Part shown: one piece after another, positions 1 to 13,200 of the stretch
How the letters are laid out: every line of letters starts with the position of its first letter
Position numbering within the stretch: the stretch's first letter is position 1
NCBI GenBank assembly: GCA_018881555.1
Contig: JACAXG010000007.1
Coordinates: 10,991,435-11,055,434, forward strand
Length of the DNA: 64,000 nucleotides
Direction: 5' to 3'
DNA from: Amblyornis subalaris
Lineage: Eukaryota; Chordata; Aves; Passeriformes; Ptilonorhynchidae
Position numbers and translations under genes: made by a program
Notes under the pieces: model-generated
Told to the model about the DNA's origin: nothing
Database searches by the model: none
What the model saw: the letters and a program-made list of their open reading frames with translations, nothing else

Positions 1-1766
1 TGATGTGGTTTGACAANGTTCTGGTTCATTATAAGTATCAGCCTTTCAAATTCACTTCAGCTCTTTTCAAACCATGACATTCTCATTAAGTAAATGCAGA
101 GCCTTCTTGTCTAGTTCTCATTAATGATAACAAAAATGAANAGCATTCCCCCTAGAATTAACTCCAGAGACAGCACTGGGCATGACACTGAAACTAAGTG
201 ACCAAATTCTCATCAATACCTCCAGCACAGGTAATTAGGTGGGTTGGTGGGATAGAACAGCCATTCTTGGGCATACTAATCTAACAGAAGCTATTTCTGA
301 ATAAAAAGTCTGTACCANGCTTAATATAAGCAGGCCTCAGAAAAAAAATACATTAGTAATGGCAGAAATTCATCTACCCATTAAACACCAACTCACACTG
401 CTACCCAGCCTTTTTCACTTGGTGGTAATACAGATTTCATAATACAGAAACACNAAAGCACAGCACTTCCTAAGGGGTTTAATTTGCCTGTAATTTTTAT
501 TCTAGTTATACAACAATTAGGAAATATATCTGTTCATATTTGCCATTTGCAACAGATAACCATTTTTAATAATCTTGAAATATATCATAAGAAACAAGAA
601 CCTGAATAGACACAATAGTTAAAATAGAAAAATACATTAACTAAAAAAAAATAAAATAGTATTTTCCCAGACAGCTAAAACCAAACGCCATAAATTTCNT
701 CACAGAATCTATTATTGACATCTAACTAATGGAGGAAATGAATATTAAATGCAGACAGTTAATAAGAAAGAAGTTATTTCAGCATAATAGATAGTCAGGT
801 ATTTATAAACGTCTGATCATAAGTTACACACTAAACAAAAACAACAAAAGAGAAAAGGATATTAATTACCATCTGGGAGAAAAGAGGTCACTGTAACTCA
901 CCCTTGAAAGTGTATATGAGAAACTGTAATAAACAACTGCTTTTCTAGCTATCTGCATTTTAAACAAATCTAAAAAAAAATGGCATGGATGCATATTTTT
1001 GCATGCATAAAATATTTGGATGTAAATGTGGTTGTTGAAAAAACAGCAATACTCTCTGTCTTTGTTTCTCTTTATTATTANGTGCTTTGATTTTAGAGGG
1101 TTTCCTCTGAAAAATTTCAAATGCTCTTCACTGTGTGAACCCAGGAGAGCCGGAATTTTAAAACACAGGTCAAGTGTGTCATGGCAGTGTTGCAAGACTG
1201 TTGATGGGGGTTTGTGGCTGTTTGCCGCTGTGTGAAGCCCTTGCTGTAAAAGCCAGTAGGTGCAATGATATTCAGCTCCTTATGCATTTCAAATATTATC
1301 AGGAAGACTGATAGTATTTTCAAATGGGGATACTGAGACACAGGAAGAGGAAAACAATTCTCTAAGGTTTCCTGTCAGCTTGTACAAAGGTGGGCCCAAA
1401 AGGCTGGCAGGCTTCCTGAATCTCCAATTATGCCCAACCTTGGCTGCTTCCCAAATCCCCCAATCAGTTTATTTGTCAAGCTGCAACTCTTCTCCAGCAG
1501 AAACAAGGCTGATACTAGCTAGGATTGGCTTTGATGAGATGCTCTGCACGAATGTAGAGCATTTTTAACCTGATGGCTTTTGTGCTGACAGGAGCAGCCA
1601 TGCTCACTTCCCTGGTTTAACAATGAGATCTCTATGACTTTCCAAAACCAAGGAGATCTGGCCCGAGATTTATGTTTTGCTTAGGACAAAATTAGGACAA
1701 AAGCAAGGGTAGTGCTGACAAGAGGAAAGCCCATGGTGGGAAGCATGATAAAGTCAGGCTGCAAAA
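1..1766. other. Unique non-coding sequence, nothing recognised
   Basis: AT-rich single-copy-looking DNA with scattered single N bases. Open frames here are at most about 110 codons on either strand, have no recognisable domain, and overlap one another in different frames, as chance frames do. No repeat, RNA gene or promoter was recognised. Confidence 0.6.
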
Positions 1767-2003
1767 CATAGAATCATAGAATGGTTTGGCTTGGAAGGGA
1801 TCTTAAAGACCAACTACTTCCAAGCCCCACCACCAGGGGCAAGGACACTTTCCACTGGTCCAGATTGCTCAAAGTCCTGTCCAACCTGGCCTTGAGCACT
1901 TCAGTGAATGGGGCATCCACAACTTCTCTGGGCAGCCTGTTCCAGTGTCTCGCCACCCCCACAATAAAATAATTTCTTCCTAATATCTNATCTAAACCGA
2001 CTT
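1767..2003 (-). mobile_element. CR1: CR1 LINE fragment (3' end)
   Basis: A 5'-truncated copy of the avian chicken-repeat-1 non-LTR retrotransposon. Read on the minus strand it ends with the CR1 3' terminus, visible on the plus strand as CATAGAATCATAGAATGG at about 1767-1784. Next come the familiar CR1 blocks (caaggacact ttcc, tggccttgagcac, cagcctgttccagtgtct). The match fades after about 2003, where the expected continuation is replaced by unrelated sequence. Only the 3' untranslated part is present, so it codes for nothing and cannot move by itself. The open frames over it are shadows. Confidence 0.93.
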
Positions 2004-5000
2004 TCTTTGGGCCAGTGGCCTCTCTGCTCTCCACCAGTAAAACTGCACCTGTCTCAGCAGAGTGTGGCTGGCTCTCACCTGATGCCAACCCAGCCTCTGC
2101 GCCTGCCAGCCTAGAGACGTAACTCCAATTGGAAACCCGTCCCTTCACTTTGAAACAATGGAAGTGAATTATATCCTTCACAGAGACAACCATCCATTAA
2201 TGTTTCCTTGTTCTTTGATCTCCACAGTGCTCCAGTCTTACTGGAGAACTTGCATTTGACAGCAAAACCTCCGAAGATATAGAAGCTATTGACCACTATT
2301 CATTGTGAACAAGCAAGCCCAACAACCTTCCAAGTTATTAGTTCCAATGGTGGTGATTCCAATTAGACAAAAGGTAATCTCTGTTACAAATTCCCTGCCA
2401 ATTTCTGTCATTTCTGTNACTGTGGTAAACAGGCCTTAAAGAGGACTTTTACGTCTTGAGTTGGAAGCACAGAGCTAAATACAGCAGAAGGCAGGTGCAA
2501 TGCCCTGCTGCTAAGTTCAGACAAGAGGAAAAACAGAGGAATTGATCCTTCTCAACAGAGAGGGGTGATTAGTCTAATGAGGGATGCACTACTGCGGGTG
2601 TCAGATACAAGTAATGGCCTCCCCCTGACATGGAAAGCATGCCTCTCTGGACCTGCATTTCTCTCCATCTACTGCTATAAAAAGGTCCTANGAGTGACAG
2701 TGGGATATTTGAGCAGCAGACAACATTTAAATTATACTCCAGTCCTATTTTCACCACAAAATTCCCCTAGTATTTAGCTCTGTTGCAGAATTGGCCTTTT
2801 TTGCTAGGAACTGTAGGGAAAGCAGTGTGAGACTTTTTCACCCCAAAGAACATGCAGCTTCAGAAAAGAGAAAAAAATCAGAAAAGACAGGCACAATAGA
2901 TAAATGAGTGCATAAATGTGGGCAGAGAAAGGNAAACTTTGATAAAATGTGAAATGGGTCTAGTGGGTCTCATCTTTTAGATAGGTTGGAAAAGTTGTGA
3001 CTATTCACAATAATTTTGCACAACACTGAGCACAAGTTGTGCTGAAGCCATCCATGCTGTAATGTTAATACCACTAATAATTAAATTAAATTAATAGCAC
3101 TATTAATAAAATTTATAAAAAAAATGTCTAAAAATAGAAGGCTATATGGTAACCCCAGTTGGACTGCATGCTAATTTTCATATTTTGGCTACAGTACAGC
3201 CCAAGGATTAATCCAGTTCCGCAAGCCACCAGATTTTCCTGTGTCTTTTTTGGAAATAATTTATCTTCAGAGGCATACAGAGCAGTTTGCTGGCAGTTTT
3301 TGTGAGTATGTGGAGCTTTCTGGTGCAAATTTTCCATGAAGCACTCCAGCAGCTGGCCAATATGGCCCTGTATGAATGCTTGAAGAGAAGTGAAGAACAG
3401 AGAAAANACAAATTTTGGCCAGTGCAGAGAGACATTTAACGAAGTACAATGTCTCTTAAAAATTTTTTTAAGCCATAGGTGCTTTTTTTAAGCCCCATGA
3501 TTTAGTGCTGGCTGCCATAAAGACAGNTGGGAAAAGTCCTCTAAAAAATTCATGAAGTACCTTGCTATAAGGTGATGTTTCCTTCCATCTACAGGTTACT
3601 TTGAGGTGATTTAAACTCTTTTAAGTATAATTAAGTCTTCTTGTTATTTTTGTACCCTCTCTGCAATCATTGTGAATATATTAAACTCTCACAAAATATC
3701 AAATCCTAATGTTATTGCTTCCATAGTTTCTTTTTCCTCTGGTTTCTGAACCTTTCTAAAGTTCAAATCATTCAATTAGCTCTAAATAGGTGTGTTTGCA
3801 ATTTATTTTTTCTGACTGTTTAAAAAGGGCAAGTTCAAGTGTCTGGTCCCTTTCTCCAAGACAGTATTTTACAAATTTTTCATGCATCTTTTCTGATTTA
3901 TCTCCAACCAAAATNTCTTTATTTGCATTTGCATTCCCAGTACATTCTCACCTGTATGTTTTCCAGATACCAAGTAAACTTGGTTCATCAGTTTCAAAAG
4001 GAAGTAACATTTGTAATTCACTTTTTAAATACTTCAAAAACTACCTGTTACCACAGATGATCAGGAGAGGACACAGCTGCCATGGAGGTGTGGAATCACC
4101 AACATACTCATATTTTCTCAAGTATAACCACCAGCTCAGATCTTCCACACAAAGCCACGTCAAATTCACCTGCAATGCTCCAAAANGTTATGCTTGTACA
4201 CAGGAAGCAACATTATGCAGTTGTGCAGTTTTTCCCGATTTCTGAGAATATCAAATATGGGAGATCTTGCCCTTAGTGGATTGAAAGGACAAAGGAATGA
4301 GAAAAACAGTAAGGCAAAGGTAGANGCAGTATCCCTAAATAAATGAAAAGTGCTGGAACAGACTGCAGCCCCCTGCTTCACAAGCTCGCTCCTGGAGTGG
4401 CATGTGATCCACTAATTTGACATAGCCTGGGGGTAGCAGAAGAGTATCATTCAGCACAACATGGTNGAAGAAGGGCAGGTTAAATTGCTGATAAATTGGG
4501 GTGAAAAATTTTGATTCTTACTCTGCTGGAATCCTGCAGACAGATTCTGTTCTTCAGAATAACCATTCATACGTACCTCATTCTCTGCCTGGACCAAGGC
4601 AGGAATGGGTCAATGATCCTGAATGGATATTCAGTGTATGAATGCAAAAATTACCAAATTGTCATGATTTGAGGCCATGTATTGTATTTANGTTTTGTAA
4701 AGACCTGTAACTCAGCAGATTGTAGCAGCCTGACTCCTAAGCTAGGTGGCTCAAGGACAAAGTCATGTCCATAATCCTTTTTTTATTTTATCCACTGTAA
4801 TGTTCTTCAGGGACTCTGTTCCAATAGTGCTTGAGTCCGTCTTGCAGTACACAGAAAGGATGTTTGCAGTGAAAAGAATTTAAATCTAAAATTACTTTCC
4901 ATTGAGATCTGATAGAGTTGAAATCTGTTGGTCTGGGAGATGTTCCAAAAGCCATTCTTTTGCAGGAACACTTGTAAGAGATTGGTATTTGAGGAAGTAA

Positions 5001-5620
5001 AGCTATTTTCTCATATGCGACTCAGCTTTGTTAGCATGACAGTAAAACCAGAGGAAGCAAAATCCAAGAGAAAAACAGAGTTATGTTAATGCTCTTAAAA
5101 AAAATCACATGCCCAATCTTACAGTTTATTCCTCAGTATTCATGGGATAAATTGCTACAGATTTATTTGATGGGAGCAGACAGGATGCTAGTTACTGTTT
5201 GAATAGTCCTATGGTAAACTGTTATTAAAAGGAAAGTGCAGAAGAAAGAAATCAAAATCTCATAAACTAATTGAATAGATTTATTCAAGGAGAAGGAAAG
5301 GGCCTCGNTCTCAAAAATATTTCAGAATGCAGTTCCATTCCTAAGCCTGCTGAGCATTCAACCCCAGAAAGCTGCTCTAAATACTCCTGTATTGATTCTT
5401 AAACAATACATTGAAATTTTAATGACCTTGTCAGCAAAGGACTTTCTATCTCAGATGTCATTGATATAACTACCGAACTAGGAGTGCTTGCAAAGGAGTC
5501 AGAGCGAAATATACTGGTTAGAAAGGAAATGCTAGTACTCCCCCTTTCCTACTGTTGGTCCAGGATGAACTGGAAGCACAGCTGCTCTAAAGCTCCAAAT
5601 AATCACTTTTGTAGAACTGT
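2004..5620. other. Unique non-coding sequence, nothing recognised
   Basis: AT-rich sequence between two CR1 fragments. The longest open frame (3790-4245, plus strand) is serine- and phenylalanine-rich with no domain, and looks like a chance frame. No repeat family or RNA gene was recognised. Single N bases are frequent, about 3 to 4 per kb at the start of this stretch. Confidence 0.55.
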
Positions 5621-5972
5621 CATAGAAACATAGAACCACTTAGTCTGGAAAAGGCCCTTAAGCTCACTGAGTCCAACTGCAAACTGAACACTGCCAAGTC
5701 CACTGCAAACCATGGCCCGAAGTATCATGTCTATATTTATTTAAATATCTGCAGGACTAGTGACTCAACCACTTCCCTGAGCAGCCTGTTTTTGCATTTG
5801 ACAGCCCTTTCAATGAAGACATGTTTTATATAATCTAATTTAAACCTCCCCTGACACAACTTGAGGCCTTTTTCCCTCATTCTATCACAGGTTACCTGGG
5901 AAAAAGAGACTGACACCCACCTCACTACAACTTCATTTTGGGTATTTGTAGAGAGCAATAAGGTCTCTCCTG
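5621..5972 (-). mobile_element. CR1: CR1 LINE fragment (3' end), divergent subfamily
   Basis: A truncated CR1 copy read on the minus strand. Its 3' terminus shows on the plus strand as CATAGAAACATAGAACC at 5621-5637. Typical CR1 blocks follow: the segments around agtccaactgcaaac, the region near cctgagcagcctg, and at the far end gagcaataaggtctctcc. Wording differs from the 1767 and 23748 copies (for example in the tagtctggaaaaggccc segment), so it belongs to another, probably older, CR1 subfamily. It covers roughly the last 350 bp of the element and has no coding capacity. Confidence 0.88.
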
Positions 5973-8900
5973 TAAGTATGCAGGAAAAGAAGATANTATA
6001 AATAAAAGTTAAACTGCTGTGAAAGGTGAGGAATCAACAGATCTTGTATAAAAGAATTGAAAAAANAAAAAGCAGAAAGTTTACCTNAGGATCAGGCAAA
6101 TATTGTTTTCTGTAATTAAGGAAGTATCCTCTCAAGCAGCTCTATTACCTCCTGCTTTTGTGCAGTTTTGCATGGTTGTAACTCAAATAAGCNGAAATCA
6201 ATGGAATCACAGAAACAGAAAAGCAGAGCAGCACAATGACTGATGTCACTGGAGTTTGAGAAAACTCTTCTCAGCACTGAACAAATGCTCTGACCTTGGG
6301 GATTTGTCATGGAAAGGAAAGATTCCAGTTCCAGGGTGTGAAAGGCAGCGTCNCCTTTTTAAAGTTTACTGTCTCAGATTGCTGTAACATTGCTTTAAAT
6401 ATAACAAGGGGACAATTCAGATAATGTTACAAAAGCAAACCTGCCGTATTGAGCAGATCAGTAAATGTCCCGTGTTTCAGCAGTGAAATCTATATTTCCA
6501 GCCTTGGGAAGCATTTCCATTGATTCCTTTGGCTCATGCACTGTGTGTCGCAGTGGGCGGTTAGTTAGTGTTTGGAAAGCCAGGTATGCACAACATAGTG
6601 GAATGGGTAATTTGTCCATTTTGCAAAAAATGCCCATCCCTGAATAGTCTCTCTGGCTGTGTGAGTCAACAGAGGCAGGCAGCTGGAACAACCACGCACT
6701 TGTGGCTAGAATGCAAAGAGGAAATTTATTTCCATTACCTCCTTAACGGGGGGGATCCCCAAAGCACACCTGGGCAGAGCAACAAAAGCAGAGATGCAGG
6801 CACTATTACACTTGGTCCATGCTAGTGGATCACTGGCCTGCTGTTCACAGAGGCTTATCAAGAATTATTCCTGGCAGCAAGGACTCCTGAGCAGTTTAGA
6901 ATCCTCCTCACCAGTCTTCTGCTTTTTAACCCATTCCCCCTAATACTGTCCGTGTTGCAAAGGTCCTCGGGGAGGGGTGTCTTTTTTGCATACAGACTCA
7001 CTCGTGTTTTCACATGATTAGAACATACGCTGCCTTTTTAACACTCTGTACTCTCAGTAACTTAGAAAATGATTTACAAACATGTACCCACAGAATGGGC
7101 AGAAAAATGCCAGTTTATAAAGACACAACAAGATTAATAGCTACTCTCTAAGAATAGAGGAGGCCTGTGTCAGAAACATCCATATAATACAAATCTNTTG
7201 TGCCTCTGCTTAGCTAAGCTACAATTTCCCTATATAAATATAACTATGAGAATGTACAGTGGTTAGAGAACTTGCTGGCTCTCTAAAAGAGGCTCTCTCA
7301 CCCACCAGCTCTAGAGGTGAGCTTTGATACGTATGGACCTGTAAAAGGGCATAAAATGCTGCTGGAGGCTGAGCCAACTGGACCAACTGATCTCCTCAGG
7401 TTGTAGGCGTCTTTTGAGCGGAAGAAATTATTTACTGTGAGGGTAGTGAACAGTCCTGGAAGTGTCATGCCTCAAATGCAAGCAGACTGATTTCTGACTA
7501 ACAAGAACTGTATGGTCCCTTCTTAGACAGGACAGGCTGCGGAACCATACTAGTACAATCACCAAGTGACAGAGACATGCTAGAATCACAGAAATAGAAA
7601 GTGGTCACAGCCTTGCATATCCCAGGATTAATGGAAAGAAAATTCTACAATGAAACTGAGATGCATCTCAGCTAGTACAGAAAAAAAACCCTAGAGGAAT
7701 TTAAAGATCCTTCAAATTTACCTTAAGAAAAACTGAGGCACCATGACAATCACATCAATGAGAAAAGAACATAGATCCTTCACACTCCATGTAGACCTGC
7801 AAAGAAAAGGAAAAAAAAAAGTTATTTAGTTCACTTTCTCACAACAAAAAAGAAATTTTCTGCAATGCCACACTGAACAAGCTGGTAATATCATCCACTG
7901 AGAATAAAACCCCTCAAATCCCCACCTGTCTCCTAAAGCCCTGTGTCCTTCCCCACTTCAACACAGCTAGAAGCAGGTCTCATATATAAGTTGCCCAGTA
8001 CCCCTATGCCTCATTATTGTTAAGAATAGGCTATAGGCTCATTTGTCCTGGTAATTCATTAACTTAATCGGTTACTTTTGCTTTTTGATTGCTTTCGACT
8101 TTTTTCTTGCCTAATTCCTTCACTCTGTAAGTGTAGGAGGTGTGGGGTTAATGTGAATGGCAAATACCAATCCTAACAGGAAAGAGCAGCAATGAAAAAC
8201 TGAGATGGAGCTATCGCTGCCGAACCCTCTTGAAATCAGATTTTGCCATCCCACGTTCAAAATATGCCTTCAGACCATGCGCTGCAGAGCTCCAAACTCC
8301 TGTGTCCAAATCTGCCCCTCTCTGTTTCTTCAATTGTGTGGAGTAAACTCAGCTCCCGGCTTCCCTTTTCCAGGTTTCTGTGAAGCAGCTCAGCTGCTGT
8401 TGTGAATTATTTCTCACTGCCCAGAGTGCCTGGGAAAGACGACTGATTCACCACAGTGCATTGGAAGAGTAATTAGACACAACCCAATACTTGGCTCTGG
8501 GGAGCAACTGCGCTGGCAAAATATCCCCCAGCAACACTGCTAAAAGGACTGAGTAAAACAACTGAGGCAGTGAGCGAACAAGAGAAAAGTGAAGGCATAG
8601 AGAGTAACAGAGTGCTGGAAAGAGGGTCAAGTATCACTCTAATCAATATCTACACAGAGGAGGAGACTAATGGAACAGCAGGAGGAAACCAAGGCGGTTG
8701 AGTCAGCATGAAGGATTAAATGTGCTGTGCTGAACATCTCCAGTGCCTGTGCCACGGCTCATCCCCAAGGCAGAAAGGTAACAGTCAGCCTAGAGCTGAC
8801 CAAGNAAGAAAAAGGACCTGACTTTTCAGTGTGACAGCGTGGGGTCAAGGCCACCTGCCTTGTGCTTCCTGGCAATTTGGAAAAATAATTCAACTGAGAC

Positions 8901-10179
8901 AGAGAAAGGAATACCAAGCCGATAAAGTATGTTCTGCTCCCCTTTCCTTGCTGGTGTAAGGGGGTTTGTTCATTGCTTTGAGGAAAATATACCACAGAGC
9001 TGAGGGAAAACAGCTCTGTTGGCAGAGCTTTGTTGGCAGAGGTTGCTATGGTTTGTGGGATTTCTAATTCACATAATTTTTTTTCTTTTTTTTTAATGTT
9101 ACTCTCAGGAGAAGTGGATACAGCATTAAAAACAACAAGATGAAGAGGCTTTATCTTCAATAGATGAAGTTCAGCACCTTTTGTCCAGAAGTTGAAATGC
9201 ACCCTCTTCAGCAAAGAAGAAAGTCTTGGAGATTTTTTAATACAATAATACAAACCCCAATGTGTTTCACAAANACAGATCACATAGCATAGTGGGCCAG
9301 CTCAACTTTTACACAACTGCCCAACCTTGTGTTACCTCAGCTCCTGAGCAGGCTCCCTCAGAAGGCTCCACTAAAAATGGATGCATGCCCTTAGCAGACT
9401 GTCATGTCTGCTAGTCCTGTCTACTCCTTAATTAGGCCCATCCTGGGGCCCTTTTTCACACCCCTGACACACAAAAGAATTTGACAAAGAAGGAGGGAAA
9501 ATATCAGGTTCTGAGAAACCATTTGATTGGCCTCAGTGACGATGGGCTTGCTCAGCGCCATCTTTTATGTCTCAATCTGTGAAAGTCATAAATTGAGATC
9601 TCAGTTACAGCTGATAAGGAGATGAATTACAAAATAATGTACAGCTTTATCTTTGTCTATTTATTCAAACTAAGTAAATGGGATGTCCACAAAGCAATCA
9701 AACTAAGATGTTCTGCATAGACTNCTTGAATATTCAACATGCAAGAAAATGTCTCTGGGTGCTTTTTTAATTTTGCCTTTCCTTCAGTAGATCTCCCATC
9801 TTGCTGAGCATTTAAGTCCTACCTTCTCCTGACAGGGAAGATACCAACTGTGCATTAAGGACCGTTCTCCTGCTGCATCCCAGTGAGATTTTTCACTTGG
9901 AGTAGATCACACAGATCTTTACTTCCATTGCCTCCTTTCCATGCGTCAATGAACAGGTAAGCAGTTAATGTTGACATCTGGAAGTCATCAGTGGTGTCAG
10001 AGTTAAAGCTGAAAGGAAGCTGAAAGGAGCTATTCTTGCTGTTGTTGCTTCAAGCTCTTGGCATACTTCAGCATATATAACTGCACTGAANACCTTCAGA
10101 TCATATTTTCAAGGATTCATTTACAATTACAGCAGCTAGAGAGACTTCATGTCAAACAAACAAATAGAACAAAACAAAA
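5973..10179. other. Mostly unique non-coding sequence
   Basis: No gene recognised. It contains the longest open frame of the window (8759-9283, minus strand, 174 codons), with no recognisable domain or splice context. A possible decayed LTR lies at about 6658-6945; it is described under findings and is not certain enough to call. The stretch 7200-8800 is almost free of N bases. Confidence 0.5.
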
Positions 10180-10236
10180 TATTTTTCTTTTTCTTTTTTT
10201 GTTTTCTTTTTATATTTTTTCTTTTTCTCTTTTTCT
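10180..10236 (+). repeat. T-rich low-complexity tract
   Basis: About 57 bases made almost only of T with single C, G and A interruptions, ending just before an aacaag segment. It gives a phenylalanine/leucine-rich chance frame. This is simple sequence. No source-gene sequence adjoins it, so it is not obviously the poly(A) of a retrocopy. Confidence 0.8.
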
Positions 10237-13200
10237 TAACAAGATACAAAACTTTTAATTGTATGGGATAGTTCAGTAGCATTCTTTCCACAAGTTTTCA
10301 GAAAGGTCCCAGTCAGTCTGTAGAACTCATTTCATTCAAACCATACCAAAAATTTTTGACACAGAGTCAAGGCACAAAAATGGTGAGTCACATTAAAGCA
10401 TTACTACTTATTTCTGAAGAGGAAACTGAACTCTTTAATCTAAAAGTACTTCACAGTCTTGTAAGTGACTAAGTTCTACACAGAGAGATTGTTTTAATTA
10501 ACTTGACTTGGTTAGAGAGAATAAGCAAGGTGGCTAAAGTAAAAATATAAGTCCTAAGGCAAGTTTTATGTTGTGTCTGTCAGCTTGTTTTCAAATCAAG
10601 AGATTACATAAACTCCTCTGTGTGAGGTCTTACTTTAACGAAAATCAATTATAAAAAATAAATTGACTGGATATGAAGTATTAAAATATATTGCTTTTTC
10701 CTTTTCTATATTAATCGAATTTAGAAATCATACAATAAAAATGTGATAAGTAGCTCTAGACNAGAAGTCTACCTTGTTTTCCAATGAGAGGCTCCTTTTT
10801 CATGCTTATAATCATAAAATGCCTCCCCTTTATCNCGGGCTTCGTAGAGAACCCCAAACGACATTGTAGATTCTCACNTTTTCTTTACCCATCCAGCGGA
10901 TCACAGCCCTGGAAGGAGCACTGTGGGAAGCATANTGCTGTCTCTGAAGCATCCTATTTAGAATTTTTTAATAAACACCCTGAATTTTCAGCTGGGCTGC
11001 ACANGTGGTAGAACACACTAGGGGACTTGAGCAAGTTATCCTGCTTTCGTCTTGCAGCCTGTGTAATGTTTTAGTTGCATCACATTTTGACCATGTATTC
11101 CAAGGCCAGCCTAAATAGNACATTTCCCCTCTTGGTTAAAATTTGAGTACGAGGTTGACACATTGCATTTCACTGTTTCAAAATCTTGGGTCTGGAGATC
11201 TTAAGCTTTCTGCCCTTANCGTTTGGAGGTTTGACTCTAGGAGTTCTGCTTTTATGCAGGGCCTGTTTTATGAAATTCTCAATTCTCTGATCTGAACACC
11301 ACCCAGCATTTCTGGTATAAAGCAGAACACAAAACCAGTATACTGGAGAGAGTTAAAAAAAGTCATTTTATCATCTCGCGTTTTATGAGAAATATCAAAT
11401 AGGAGTGATACTGAATGCAGAGATCTCTTTTTCCTCTGCAGTGTCTCTTAGGCATCCATTTGAAAAGCCCTTTACAATCTTTTGTAGGAGAGAGTTTCAA
11501 AAAGGACCTGGCAGCCCAGGACAGAACTGCAGAGAGGAAAAACTGCAGAAATGCTTGAATTTCTAAGAGTCTTCTAAAGCAAAGTTTGAGTGTTCAATTA
11601 CATTACTGAAGCGGACAGAGGCTGTGTAATGTTACTCAAAAAAGTTGGAGTGGGAACGGCTTTTTCCTTGCTATCTGTGGTAATGCTGGGAGACTCCTCT
11701 TCCCAGGATGGTGTGGATCATGATGATGGGCTGAAGGAGGATCAATGCTGAAAGTGCCTGGTAGGACCTACTCGTGCAATTTTTAGAACCATTCAGATTA
11801 CGAGAGAAAATTTATTCTCACTCATTTTAGCCATATGAAAAATTAAGCATCTCATCTAAACTGCTACTCCAACTTCTCCACACAGTCTGTGACAAAAGAT
11901 AATCAGCTCTGCTGGTGCTGCTCACCTGTCTTGGGGTCTTGGAGCACTTCTTTCCCTGCTTCAAGCTGCTCTTCCTCCTGCTAGCCAGAGCACCAACGAA
12001 ATATAATAACATGGGTGTCAATCCATCCTCACTGCACCAAGTCAGTTGCCTCTCTGCAAGGTTGATCAGGCAGATCAGGATCTGCTACACCTGTAGCAGA
12101 CCTCCCTGTATTAGTCTTTGTTTGTTTGCTTACTTGCTTGTTTTCCTGTAACCTCATTAAACCTGATGTTCTAGAGGAAAAAAAGCTTATGAGATCACAT
12201 TGCATGTGCAACTGTATCATCCATTTTTGAGCTTAATAGCCCTTAAACAATAAAATAAGCATGTGCACCCCTGCATTCTGTCANTGCCTTGGCTGCTGGA
12301 TAGATAAAACCTATCATGGTCTTTGGATGCTTTCAGCTTCATNACTAAGAGCTACAAATTAGCAGTAGAAGTATATGAGACAAGATTTTTCCTTCTATTC
12401 TTCTATTACACCTTTTTTTCCTTCTATTCTTCTCCCACCCAAAAAACTCACTGGAAAGAAATAGATGAGACACGAATCTGGCAACAGGACACAATACTAA
12501 TTCCCACAGAGAGGCTCTTTCATTTTTTTCTTTCTGCTGTGCTGAAGAGGCAACAAAAATAACAATGTACTCTCTAGTAGAAAAGATTACTTTCCCATCT
12601 AGACTTTCACTATCTCTTCCAGCAAAAAGACAAGCTACAGAATTATGCCAAACCTCACCCAGAAACGGAACTTCTGCTTGCAGGTCTCCAGAGTGTGACC
12701 TGCACTTAAAGTTGCACTTGCTGCACATCCCCNGTTGGAGATGTAATAGTCAGACATTTGTGAAAAGCAAGTGTGGTAATAAATATTTCAGGTAGAGGAA
12801 AGTGCAAGGGCACTCCCTCATCTCATTCTTGGCCCGTAACTGGCCACAGTATCACAGACTACAATGTTGAGCTTGCCCCTAAAGTTTGCATATTAGCACC
12901 ATAAAAGATATCTGGATAAAGGGTTTGTAGGTTTATTTGAAACATTAATGCTGATGCCTGACAGCATTATCTGTACTGTTTATATGACTANAAAATAGCT
13001 TTATAGTGATACAATTAGTAATTCTGAGCTTAGATAGCATAAATGGTAGCACTGATTGTACCACTATAAACTCAACTTTATAGTGACATAAATGAGCAAT
13101 ATTTGTGTCATCATGTTTTATGNCATCAGGTAATCTCAGGCCTAAGAGTATAACACAAGGTCTTGCACGCTTTAGTTTCACATCTAAAATACAATGCAAA

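Noticed and set aside
3790..4245. 151-codon plus-strand frame
   Set aside because: Low-complexity, serine- and phenylalanine-rich, with no domain; overlaps other frames on both strands.
6653..6837. CTGGC repeated at both ends of a TG...CA segment, like a 5-bp target-site duplication
   Set aside because: The enclosed 175 bp is too short for an LTR and leaves out the TATA-like site; a 5-base match over the positions scanned is easily due to chance.
8759..9283. Longest open frame of the window (174 codons, minus strand)
   Set aside because: No recognisable domain, no convincing splice sites, and irregular residue make-up. At this AT content roughly one codon in sixteen is a stop, so long frames are expected now and then in 64 kb on both strands.
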